Shown in pieces: positions 55,535-63,282 of a stretch of 64,000 nt of DNA. This DNA comes from Variovorax boronicumulans. GTDB lineage: Bacteria > Pseudomonadota > Gammaproteobacteria > Burkholderiales > Burkholderiaceae_C. The notes beneath the pieces are model-generated. The model was given only the letters and a program-made list of their open reading frames with translations, made no database searches and had not been told where the DNA came from. Positions within the stretch are counted from its first letter, which is position 1, and every line of letters begins with the position of its first letter. The stretch covers positions 1 to 64,000 of the forward strand of contig NZ_JARXVG010000007.1 of the NCBI RefSeq assembly GCF_029892485.1. Direction: 5' to 3'. A program made the translations under genes and the position numbers.

Positions 55535-56584
55535 ATGACGCGCGATGAACTCATCGACAAAGTCCGCCACGGCACCCAGGTCGGCAGCGCCGATTGCAGG
55601 GGATGGGACTTGAGCGGCCTGGACCTCTCGGGCGCGCTGATGGACGACGTCGACTTCAGCGGCGCGAACTTCGCACGCACCAACCTCGAAGGCAGCGCGC
55701 TGTCGCACTGCACGCTGTCGGGCTGCGATTTCTCGGCCGGCAACCTGAAGGAAGTGCAGTTCTTTCGCAGCCGCATGGACGCGGCCTGCTTCGATGCCGC
55801 CACGCTGGAGAACGCATCCTTCGTCGAGTGCCAGGCGCCGAACGCGAGCTTCGTGCAGACGCGGCTCGACCTGACCAAGTTCTTCCAGTGCCAGCTGACC
55901 GGGAGCCGTCTTCAATCGCAGCAGTTCGAGCGGGCAAGCTTCATGGCGTCGCAACTGGACCGGGTCGACTTCGGCGGCTCGGCGCTGGGGTACGTGACCT
56001 TCTACCAACTCGACCTGCGCACGGTGGATTTCACCGGCGCATCGGGCATCAACGCGATGTTCCTGGAGTGCGACCTGAGCGGCCAGCGCTTTGCGGGCCT
56101 GTCGCTGCGCCTGTGCCAGTTCACCGACAGCCGGCTGGACGATGCCGACTTCAGCGGTGCCACGCTCACGCAGAGCAACTTCAAGGGCGCCACGCTGAGG
56201 CGCTCGAATTTCTCGCAGGCCGATGCGGGACAGACGCTGTTTCCGGAAGCGGACCTCAGCGATGCGAACTGCAGCGGCGGGCGCTTCGACCAGTCGATCT
56301 GGGTCGAGGCGGTGCTCGAACGCGCGGACTTCTCGGGCGCCCGCTTGCCGCTCGCCGTGTTCCACCGCACGCGCTGCGGCGGCACGAATTTTCGCAACGC
56401 CGAGATGCAGGACGCCGACCTGTCCTATGCCGACCTCACCGGCGCCGACCTGAGCGGCGCGCATTTCCTGCGCACGCGCCTTCATCGCGCCCAGCAGCAA
56501 GGCGCGCGCTTCTCGAACCGCGGTGGAGTCATCGACAACGAACCCGAGCTATTCAAGGCACAGGCCTGGTCCGGCCCGCACTGA
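55535..56584 (+). CDS. Pentapeptide-repeat protein of the VgrG island
   Basis: A 349-residue protein made almost wholly of pentapeptide repeats (WDLSGLDLSGALMDDVDFSG and on) from about residue 25 to 320. I chose the ATG at 55535. A GTG at 55508 in the same frame would overlap the preceding gene. It lies 7 bases after the DUF2169 gene. Its similarity of build to the repeat half of that protein suggests partner or duplicated domains. No catalytic domain is attached. Confidence 0.9.
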   Translation: MTRDELIDKVRHGTQVGSADCRGWDLSGLDLSGALMDDVDFSGANFARTNLEGSALSHCTLSGCDFSAGNLKEVQFFRSRMDAACFDAATLENASFVECQAPNASFVQTRLDLTKFFQCQLTGSRLQSQQFERASFMASQLDRVDFGGSALGYVTFYQLDLRTVDFTGASGINAMFLECDLSGQRFAGLSLRLCQFTDSRLDDADFSGATLTQSNFKGATLRRSNFSQADAGQTLFPEADLSDANCSGGRFDQSIWVEAVLERADFSGARLPLAVFHRTRCGGTNFRNAEMQDADLSYADLTGADLSGAHFLRTRLHRAQQQGARFSNRGGVIDNEPELFKAQAWSGPH

Positions 56585-56628
56585 ACACACCCGTTTTCCA
56601 AACGCCAACACCAAGAAGGGAATCCGCC

Positions 56629-57267
56629 ATGAATGTCGTTCCACTGCGCCCTGCCCTTGCAGCAGCTGCCACACCGGTTCATTGCACGGGCCGGCTGACC
56701 GCCACGCTGCCCGATGCGCACTTCGACGTCGAGGGCGAAGACGGCCAGTCCTGGCGCTGCCGCCGCGCCGCCAGTTGCCTGCTGCGCCCCGAGGTGGGCG
56801 ACACCGTGCTGCTCTCCGGCCCCGACCGGCACCGCGTCTACCTGATCGCCGTGCTCGAACAGGCCGATGCCACCGTGAGCCGCATCGAGACCGCGGGCGT
56901 GCTCTCGATCGAAAGCCCCGGCGACGTGCGGCTGCACAGCGGCGGCCAGCTGCAGATGAAGGCCGCGCAATGGAACCTGCAGGCGGCGACCGGCCAGTGC
57001 CGCGTCGACGACCTGCGTTTCACCGGCCAGGTGCTGGACGCCACGGTGGGCAAGCTGCGGCTGGTCGGCCGCGTCTTCGAATCGGTCGCCGACCGCATCG
57101 TGCAGATGGCACGCAACGCGCTGCGCGTGGTCGACGAGACCGAGCAGGTGCGCGTGGGCCATCTCGACTGCGAGGCCAGCGGCACCGCGCGCCTGCATGC
57201 GCGCCACACCGTCGTCACCGCGAGCGACCTCGTCAAGGTCGATGCCGCGCAGATCCACATGGGCTGA
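56629..57267 (+). CDS. DUF3540 protein of the VgrG island
   Basis: A 212-residue protein with the DUF3540 build. It has an N-terminal OB-like part (CTGRLTATLPDAHFDVEGED, LRPEVGDTVLLSGPD) followed by a short beta-helix-like part (AAQWNLQAATGQCRVDDLRF, FESVADRIVQMARNALRVVDE). Members co-occur with DUF2169 and DUF4150 proteins in spike islands, and a spike-assembly role is inferred. An AAGGGA ribosome site precedes the ATG. Confidence 0.85.
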   Translation: MNVVPLRPALAAAATPVHCTGRLTATLPDAHFDVEGEDGQSWRCRRAASCLLRPEVGDTVLLSGPDRHRVYLIAVLEQADATVSRIETAGVLSIESPGDVRLHSGGQLQMKAAQWNLQAATGQCRVDDLRFTGQVLDATVGKLRLVGRVFESVADRIVQMARNALRVVDETEQVRVGHLDCEASGTARLHARHTVVTASDLVKVDAAQIHMG

Positions 57268-57293
57268 ATCGAAAACGCCAAGGAGAACCCACG

Positions 57294-57686
57294 ATGTTTG
57301 CCAACTGCCAGCTGATGGGCATGGACCTCGCCTTTCCCGACGTCTGCAAGACGCCGCCCGCCGCGATGGCGCCCATTCCGTACCCGAACATGGCGCTGGG
57401 CCCGATGTCGGTGCCCAATGCCTGGAACATCCTCTTCATGTGCATGCCCGCGCACAACATGGCGACCACCACGCCGATCACGCTGGGCGACACCGTCGGC
57501 GCCGGCGGCGGCATCGTTTCGCAGACCTTCATGAGCCAGTCGCGGCATGTGACGGGTGCGTTCACCGTGCTCATCAAGGGCACGCCGGCCACGCGCATGA
57601 CCAGCCTGAGCACGCAGAACCGCAGCAACATGGTGGGCATGCGGATCGTGCCGAGCCAGTTCAAGGTGATGATTCTTTCGCCCTGA
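57294..57686 (+). CDS. DUF4150/PAAR-like spike tip protein
   Basis: A 130-residue PAAR-like protein. It has the DUF4150 features FPDVCKTPPAAMAPIPYPNMAL near the start, a TPITLGDTVGAGGG loop, and TRMTSLSTQNRSNM near the end. Such proteins cap the VgrG trimer as a sharp tip. No toxin domain is fused at the C-terminus. An AAGGAG ribosome site lies before the ATG. Last gene of the island. Confidence 0.9.
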   Translation: MFANCQLMGMDLAFPDVCKTPPAAMAPIPYPNMALGPMSVPNAWNILFMCMPAHNMATTTPITLGDTVGAGGGIVSQTFMSQSRHVTGAFTVLIKGTPATRMTSLSTQNRSNMVGMRIVPSQFKVMILSP

Positions 57687-57724
57687 TCCGGGCGCGACGC
57701 GGGCACGATCCGGGCACGTGATCC

Positions 57725-57745
57725 GATATCCGGCCAGCGGATATC
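57725..57745. promoter_or_regulatory. Palindrome upstream of the MetQ-monooxygenase pair
   Basis: GATATCCG and CGGATATC, perfect 8-base arms with a 5-base spacer, lie 84 bases before the start at 57829. The placement suits an operator, perhaps for a LysR-type sulfur regulator. The factor is unknown. Confidence 0.45.
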
Positions 57746-57828
57746 CAAGCGCGCAAATCTTCGTTCGCGCGGCAGGCACCGCAGCCTAGAGTGCCCAACT
57801 CCTTTCGCCGTCCTCCGGAGTTGCCGTC

Positions 57829-58662
57829 ATGCCTTCCCTTTCGCGCGCGCCCTCGTGGCTGCGCCGCTCTGCCCCCGTGTTCGGCGGCCTTGCCCTCAGC
57901 CTGCTTCTTCACGTTTCGGCCCACGCCGACGACCTGCGCGTCGGCTTCATGCCCGGCCCCTACCGCGACGCCTTCACCAACGGCATCGAGCCCCAGCTGA
58001 AGAAACTGGGCTACACCGTCAAGTACGTCGAATTCAGCCAGGGCGTTCAGCCCAACGACGCGGTGGAGCGCGGGCAGATCGACGCCAACATCTTCCAGCA
58101 CACGCTGTACCTCAACGCCACCAACAAGCAGCAGGGCTTCGACTTGGTGCCCGTGGTGCATGTGCCGACGCCGCCGATGGGCCTCTATTCGCAGCGGCAC
58201 AAGTCGCTGGCCGCGGTGCCCGACGGCGCCACCGTCACGCTGCCCTCCGATCCGGTGAATGCGGCGCGCGCGCTCAACATCCTCGCGGCCATTGGGTGGG
58301 TGACGTTGAAGCCGGGCGTGAGCCCGCTGAGCGTGTCGGAACGCGACATCGTGGGCAACCCCAAGCGCCTGAAGATCGTCCCGCTCGAATCCGCACAGGC
58401 CCCGCGCTCGCTGGCCGATGCCGACCTCGCGGCCGTGCAGGGCAACTTCGCCGTCGCCTCTGGCCTGAAGCTCACCGAGGCGCTGAAGCTCGAAGACATG
58501 ACGCTGCCCTACGTAAACGTGGTGGCCGTCAAGCGCAGCAACGAGAACGCGAAGTTCGCCAAGGACATCGTGGCCGCCTACCAGTCGCCCGAGTTCCAGA
58601 AGTTCTTCAAGGCCAACCCCGTGTGGGCGGGCTATCGGCTGCCGGACTACTTCAGCCAATGA
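57829..58662 (+). CDS. MetQ/NlpA-family substrate-binding protein
   Basis: A 277-residue periplasmic binding protein of the MetQ (lipoprotein_9) family. The signal peptide ends near VSAHA (residue 34) without a lipobox Cys, so it should be soluble in the periplasm. Family features are LRVGFMPGPYRDAF, GQIDANIFQHTLYLN and PLESAQAPRSLADADLAAVQGNFA. Its translation is coupled (ATGA) to an FMN-dependent monooxygenase, so the ligand may be an organosulfur compound rather than methionine itself. That is inference. Confidence 0.9.
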   Translation: MPSLSRAPSWLRRSAPVFGGLALSLLLHVSAHADDLRVGFMPGPYRDAFTNGIEPQLKKLGYTVKYVEFSQGVQPNDAVERGQIDANIFQHTLYLNATNKQQGFDLVPVVHVPTPPMGLYSQRHKSLAAVPDGATVTLPSDPVNAARALNILAAIGWVTLKPGVSPLSVSERDIVGNPKRLKIVPLESAQAPRSLADADLAAVQGNFAVASGLKLTEALKLEDMTLPYVNVVAVKRSNENAKFAKDIVAAYQSPEFQKFFKANPVWAGYRLPDYFSQ

Positions 58663-60014
58663 GCGACAGCAACAAGGGCGCACCGCGCAGGCAACTGCAC
58701 CTCAACGTCAACATCCTGCATTCGGGCTTCGTGCCTTCGGCCTGGCGCCTGCCGGAGAGCGATCCGTGGGCGTTCGCCGACATCCAGCACTACATCCGCA
58801 CCGCGCAGATCGCTGAAGCGGCCAAGCTCGATGCGATCTTCCTCGCGGACAACGCGGCCATCGTGGACCAGATCCACTTTCGCCCGATCACCGCGCTGGA
58901 GCCGACGATCTTGCTGGCCTGCGTGGCCGCGGCGACGACGCACATCGGCCTGATCGCGACCGCCTCCACCAGCTACAACGAGCCCTACAACATCGCGCGC
59001 CGCTTCTCGACGCTCGACCACGTGAGCAACGGCCGCGCGGGCTGGAACATGGTGACCACGGCCGACCTGCCCTCGGCCCGCAACTTCGGCCTGGACACCA
59101 CACCCGACCACACGAAGCGCTACGCCCGCGCCTCGGAGTTCGCCGACATCGTGAAGGCGCTGTGGGACAGCTGGGAAGACGATGCCTTCGTCGGCGACAA
59201 GGCCACCGGCAGCTTCATCGACCCGGCCAAGGTGCATGCGATTGCGCACCGCGGCGAGCACTTCGCGGTGCAGGGTCCGCTCAATCTTCCGCGTGCGCCG
59301 CAGGGCCATCCGGTGCTGGTGCAGGCCGGTGCTTCGGCCGATGGGCGCGAGCTCGCGTCACGCCATGCGGAAGCAGTGTTCTCGGCCTCGCAGTCGTTCG
59401 ACGAATCGCTGGCCTACGCACGCGCCCTGAAGACCCGCGCCGCAGAACTGGGCCGCGGCCCGGACGCGGTGAAGGTGCTCGCCGGCCTCACCACCATCGT
59501 CGGCGGCACAGAAGCGGAAGCCCGCCGTCGTCGCGATGAACTGGTCGACCTGATCCCGTGGGACTACAGCCTCACGCGCCTGGCCGGCACGCTGGGCATC
59601 GCGCCCGACCGCCTGAAGCTGGACGAGCGCCTGCCCGACAACCTGCCGCTCCCCGGCAATGGCAACGGCAACCACACCTTCTTCAACGCGGTGGTCGCGG
59701 CCGGCCGCACGCACGGCTACACGGTGCGCCAGTTGATCCGCGAACTCGCGGGCGGCGGCGGGCATCGCGTGATCGTGGGCACGCCGGAGCAGATCGCCGA
59801 CGACATCGAGCACTGGTTCAAGGGCGGCGCGGCGGACGGGTTCAACCTGATGCCGGATGCGCTGCCGCATGGGCTGCAGGACTTTGTCGATGGCGTGGTG
59901 CCGATCCTGCAGAAGCGCGGGCTCTTTCGCACGGAGTACGAGGGGCGGACGTTGCGCGATCACCTCGGGCTGGCGCGGCCCGGCGGGCGGATGGCGGAGC
60001 GGCTGGTGGCTTGA
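58659..60014 (+). CDS. FMN-dependent monooxygenase, NtaA/SnaA/DszA family
   Basis: A 451-residue flavin-dependent monooxygenase of the bacterial-luciferase-like class. Features are LNVNILHSGFVPSAWR near the start, AKLDAIFLADNAAI near 58, ATASTSYNEPYNIARRFSTLD near 103 and NGRAGWNMVTT near 125. The C-terminal half has GHRVIVGTPEQIADDIEHWF. Enzymes of this family need reduced FMN from a partner reductase and act on chelates, thioethers or sulfones. Association with MetQ-type binding proteins suggests sulfur scavenging. The substrate is unknown. Confidence 0.92.
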   Translation: MSDSNKGAPRRQLHLNVNILHSGFVPSAWRLPESDPWAFADIQHYIRTAQIAEAAKLDAIFLADNAAIVDQIHFRPITALEPTILLACVAAATTHIGLIATASTSYNEPYNIARRFSTLDHVSNGRAGWNMVTTADLPSARNFGLDTTPDHTKRYARASEFADIVKALWDSWEDDAFVGDKATGSFIDPAKVHAIAHRGEHFAVQGPLNLPRAPQGHPVLVQAGASADGRELASRHAEAVFSASQSFDESLAYARALKTRAAELGRGPDAVKVLAGLTTIVGGTEAEARRRRDELVDLIPWDYSLTRLAGTLGIAPDRLKLDERLPDNLPLPGNGNGNHTFFNAVVAAGRTHGYTVRQLIRELAGGGGHRVIVGTPEQIADDIEHWFKGGAADGFNLMPDALPHGLQDFVDGVVPILQKRGLFRTEYEGRTLRDHLGLARPGGRMAERLVA

Positions 60015-60046
60015 GCGTTGCTGTTCAGGGCGCGATCGCGCCGACG

Positions 60047-60254
60047 GGGTACCTTGCTCCGCGAATGTCCCCCGCCTTCGGCTCCTCCTTGATTTCGCTG
60101 CGCAAGGCACCCCATCGGCGCGCTCGTTTTCAGAGCAGTCGTTGATCAGCCGTGCACCGGCAGCGCGTCCAGGTGCACAGGGCATCGGGTGCTCCCCGCA
60201 GCGAAATCAAGGGGGAGGCCGAAGGCCGGAGGACATTCGCGGAGGGGAGTACCC
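60047..60254. repeat. Long imperfect inverted repeat (about 66-base arms)
   Basis: The left arm (60047-60112) and right arm (60187-60254) are inverted copies sharing runs such as CTCCGCGAATGTCC, GCCTTCGGC and CCTTGATTTCGCTGCG. The 74-base centre holds a smaller inverted repeat GTGCACC/GGTGCAC. There is no coding sequence. It fills most of the gap between two gene ends and could be a dispersed palindromic element or a strong bidirectional transcript terminator. Confidence 0.85.
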
Positions 60255-60290
60255 GGTGGCCTGTGCACACGCCACAAACCCGAACCCCCT

Positions 60291-60644
60291 TCACTCCTCG
60301 TCGGCGTCGTTCCCCGTCAGGGAGAGCACTTCTTCAACAAAGGCCTCGAACAGCGGCAACGCAGCAGGCAGCCCATCGAAAGACTCCGCCTCGCCCGCAT
60401 CGAAGAAATGCGGCTTGCCAGAGGGAATGGAGACCCACTCTCCCCCCTCGAACAACAACCCCAGGTAGCCCTCGGCAGTAGGCAGATAGAACAGCCCCGC
60501 CCCATCGAGCGCGAGCTGCCCCTTCTTCGCCTTGCCTCGCCCCCAACTCACGCCCTGCCCGGCCAGATGCTCGGTGATCCAGCCGTCGCACACATGCGTG
60601 TCGCGCCAGCTTCCTTGGGCATCGAATACGGCGAGCACGGGCAT
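60291..60644 (-). CDS. Short acireductone-dioxygenase-like cupin, metal motif missing
   Basis: A 117-residue protein starting MPVLAVFDAQGSW. Residues about 50-88 (GLFYLPTAEGYLGLLFEGGEWVSIPSGKPHFFDAGE, given as two parts GLFYLPTAEGY and GEWVSIPSGKPHFFDAGE) match the second half of the acireductone dioxygenase barrel. The family's first metal motif (H-x-H-x4-E before GLFYL) is absent, and the protein is about 60 residues shorter than true ARDs. So it is probably not an active methionine-salvage dioxygenase. It lies 23 bases after the metQ stop in the same direction, a methionine-related setting. Family call by eye. Confidence 0.65.
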   Translation of the reverse strand: MPVLAVFDAQGSWRDTHVCDGWITEHLAGQGVSWGRGKAKKGQLALDGAGLFYLPTAEGYLGLLFEGGEWVSIPSGKPHFFDAGEAESFDGLPAALPLFEAFVEEVLSLTGNDADEE

Positions 60645-60667
60645 GGGGTGTCCTTCGTGGAAGTTGG

Positions 60668-61489
60668 TTACTGCAGGAAGCTGGGCCTGGCGTAGCCCTG
60701 GAACTTGGTGTCGACCACCGTCTTGAATTCCTTCGAATGGTAGGCCTCGACGATGTCTTTGGCCCAGGCCGAGTTCTTGTCGGCGCTCTTCACGGCCACC
60801 ACATTGAGGTAGTAGTCGGGCGTCTTCTCCAGAACCACCGCCTCGGTGAGCTTCAGGCCCGAGGAGATCGCGAAGTTGCCGTTGACGATGGCGTACTCGG
60901 TGTCGCCCAGCGAACGCGGCAGTTGCGCGGCTTCGAGCGGAATGAACTTGAGCTTCTTCGGGTTCTCGGCCACGTCCTTTTCAGACGCGCGGATCGGGTC
61001 CACGCCGGCCTTGATGGTGATGAGCTTGTTTTGCTCCAGCAGCACCAGAGCGCGCGCCAGGTTGCTCGGGTCGTTCGGGAGCGTCACGCGGTCGCCCTCT
61101 TTCACGTCGGCGAGCGTCTTGCGCTTGGTCGAGTAGATGCCCAGCGGGGCGATCGGGCCCTGCACCAGTTCGGCGAGGTCCAGCTTCTGGTCGGCCGAGA
61201 ACTTCTTCAAGTAGACCTGATGCTGGAAGAAATTGGCGTCGAGCGAGCCCTGGGCCAGCGCGAGGTTGGGCTGCACGTAGTCGTTGAACTCGACCAGCTT
61301 CACCTTGTAGCCCTTCTTCTCGAGGATGGGCACGATGCCGAACTTCAGCTGGTCGTAGTTGGAGCCGGCGGTGCCGCCGATCACGAGGTTCTTCTTGGCG
61401 TCTTGCGCCTGCGCGAGCGAGAGGCCGCCGAACGACAGCGCGACGAGGGAAATGGCGAGGACGGAGCGGCGCAGCAATGCGGTTTTCAT
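60668..61489 (-). CDS. metQ: Methionine-type ABC transporter binding protein
   Basis: A 273-residue MetQ-family binding protein with a type I signal peptide (cut after LAQAQ, about residue 29) and no lipobox. Features are LVIGGTAGSNYDQLKFG, GSLDANFFQHQVYLKKF and PLEAAQLPRSLGDTEYAIVNGNFA. It forms a complete importer with metI and metN encoded upstream in the same direction. Confidence 0.93.
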   Translation of the reverse strand: MKTALLRRSVLAISLVALSFGGLSLAQAQDAKKNLVIGGTAGSNYDQLKFGIVPILEKKGYKVKLVEFNDYVQPNLALAQGSLDANFFQHQVYLKKFSADQKLDLAELVQGPIAPLGIYSTKRKTLADVKEGDRVTLPNDPSNLARALVLLEQNKLITIKAGVDPIRASEKDVAENPKKLKFIPLEAAQLPRSLGDTEYAIVNGNFAISSGLKLTEAVVLEKTPDYYLNVVAVKSADKNSAWAKDIVEAYHSKEFKTVVDTKFQGYARPSFLQ

Positions 61490-61520
61490 GGAATGAGCAA
61501 AGAGAAGGAAAAGGAAAAAA

Positions 61521-62183
61521 TCAACGCTTGTCCAGCCTGCGCGCCGTGGTGTTCCCCACGAACTGCAGGATCTGTACCAGCACCACCAGCAGCGCCACAG
61601 TGAGCACCATCACGTCGGTCTGGAAGCGGTAGTAGCCGTAGCGGATCGCCAGGTCGCCGATGCCGCCGCCGCCCACCACGCCGGCCACCGCCGAGTAGGA
61701 GAGAAAGCTCACGGCCAGCACCGTCAGCGCCAGCACCAGGCCCGAACGGGCCTCGACCAGCAGCACGCGGCCGACGATCTGCAGCTCCGAGGCGCCCATG
61801 GCATGCGCCGCCTCGATCACGCCGCGCGGCACTTCGCGCAGGCACTGGTCGACCAGGCGCGCCAGATACGGAATGGCCGCGAACGACAGCGGCACCGCGG
61901 CCGCCAGCGGCCCGATGGAGGTGCCCGCGATCACCCGCGTGAACGGCACCAACGCCACCAGCAGGATGATGAAAGGGAAGGAACGGACCGTGTTCACGAT
62001 CCAGTTGAGGATGAGGAACGCCGGCTTGTTCTCCAGCGACTGCCCCGGCCCCAGCAGGAACAGCAGGATGCCCAGCGGCCCGCCGATGAGCACCGCGGCC
62101 GAGAGGCCGATGGCCAGCATCATGAAAGTCTGGCCCGTGGCGACCCACAGCTCGGGGAGGATGGGAGCGATGCTCTCAAACAT
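61521..62183 (-). CDS. metI: Methionine-type ABC transporter permease
   Basis: A 220-residue MetI-family permease with five membrane segments. The EAA loop lies at EAAHAMGASELQIVGRVLLVEA, given here as EAAHAMGASE near residue 130. The start at 62183 lies within the end of metN, overlapping by 8 bases, so translation is coupled. Confidence 0.94.
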   Translation of the reverse strand: MFESIAPILPELWVATGQTFMMLAIGLSAAVLIGGPLGILLFLLGPGQSLENKPAFLILNWIVNTVRSFPFIILLVALVPFTRVIAGTSIGPLAAAVPLSFAAIPYLARLVDQCLREVPRGVIEAAHAMGASELQIVGRVLLVEARSGLVLALTVLAVSFLSYSAVAGVVGGGGIGDLAIRYGYYRFQTDVMVLTVALLVVLVQILQFVGNTTARRLDKR

Positions 62184-63048
62184 AGGCCACCTCCTGCGCA
62201 TTGCGTGCGGCAGATGCGGCACGCGGCTCGACCGGCAGACGCGCCTCGCGCTCGCGGCGGCGCACCAGCTCGTCGATCTCGCGGCCCAGCGCGGTCTTGC
62301 GCTCTTCGCTCGGCGCATCGACGGCGAACTGCTCGACCAGCCGGCCCTTCTCGAGGATGGCCACGTTGCGGCACAGCACCTCGACCACCGACAGCTCGTG
62401 CGTGACGATCACGATGGTCACGCCGATCTTCTGGTTGATGTCGCGCAGCGTCTCGAGCAGCGCGCGGGTGGTTTCGGTGTCCAGCGCCGAGGTGGGCTCG
62501 TCGCACAGCAGCACCTGCGGGCGCGGTGCCAGCGCGCGGGCGATGGCCACGCGCTGCTTCTGGCCGCCGGAGAGCTGGGCCGGGTAGGTGTCGATCTTTT
62601 CGGCGAGGCCCACGAGGTCGAGGCATTCGCGCACCCGGGTGTTGATCTCGGCCTTGGAATGGCGGCCGTGGATCTTCAGCGGGAAGGCCACGTTGTCGAA
62701 CACCGTGGCGTTCTGCAGCAGGTTGAACTGCTGGAAGATCATGCCGATGTTCTGGCGCGTGTCGCGCAACTCGCGGCGCGAGAGCGTGGTGAGGTCGCGC
62801 CCACCGACGAGCACACGGCCCGCATCGGGCCGCTCCAGCAGGTTGATGAGGCGCAGCAGCGTCGACTTGCCGGCGCCGCTCTTGCCGATCAGGCCGAACA
62901 CGTCGCCCTGGTGGATGTCGAGCGAGAGCGACTGCACGGCGTCGAACACCTCGCCGCTGGGCAAGGCGAAAGATTTCTGCACCGATTGAAGACGGATGAC
63001 CGGCTGCGCCGCGTCGCCGCGGGCCGTATCAGGCGAATGGTTGGTCAT
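62176..63048 (-). CDS. metN: Methionine-type ABC transporter ATPase without the regulatory C2 domain
   Basis: A 290-residue MetN-like ATPase. Walker A is GKSGAGKST near residue 54, the signature LSGGQKQR near 158, Walker [12 protein letters not shown] and the H-loop VTHELSVV. E. coli MetN has 343 residues, and its last 80 form a methionine-sensing NIL/C2 domain that inhibits uptake. Here the ATPase core ends near 245 and only a 45-residue charged tail follows. Allosteric inhibition by methionine is therefore probably missing. The start is the ATG at 63048, with a weak ribosome site. Confidence 0.92.
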   Translation of the reverse strand: MTNHSPDTARGDAAQPVIRLQSVQKSFALPSGEVFDAVQSLSLDIHQGDVFGLIGKSGAGKSTLLRLINLLERPDAGRVLVGGRDLTTLSRRELRDTRQNIGMIFQQFNLLQNATVFDNVAFPLKIHGRHSKAEINTRVRECLDLVGLAEKIDTYPAQLSGGQKQRVAIARALAPRPQVLLCDEPTSALDTETTRALLETLRDINQKIGVTIVIVTHELSVVEVLCRNVAILEKGRLVEQFAVDAPSEERKTALGREIDELVRRREREARLPVEPRAASAARNAQEVAYV

Positions 63049-63150
63049 GGAGAGGAGGCACGGCCCACGTGAAAGCGGGTCGCGGAGTTCGCAAAAAGGT
63101 GCCGAGTATGAAAACAAAGGCGCCAAAAGGGAACGAACAAATCCTCGCTT

Positions 63151-63174
63151 GCTTATGCATGAAAACGCATAAGC
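63151..63174. promoter_or_regulatory. Palindrome between metN and a divergent metQ-type gene
   Basis: GCTTATGC and GCATAAGC are perfect 8-base arms with an 8-base spacer, in an AT-rich patch between divergent transcription units (starts 63048 and 63283). A second, smaller one (CATA-ACGA-TATG) lies at 63200-63211. Operator function is an inference. Confidence 0.5.
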
Positions 63175-63282
63175 ATTTCAAAGTGCGTGCCGCAAGCGCC
63201 ATAACGATATGCGGATTGGTTCGTTCCCAAATCGGTGCGGCAGTGCCACATTCGCGCCTTCATTTTGATTTCGCGCAACAAC

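Noticed and set aside
63176..63282. Riboswitch (SAM or SAH type) in front of the right-edge metQ-type gene
   Set aside because: The leader shows only simple palindromes and none of the conserved cores of those classes that I can recognise.
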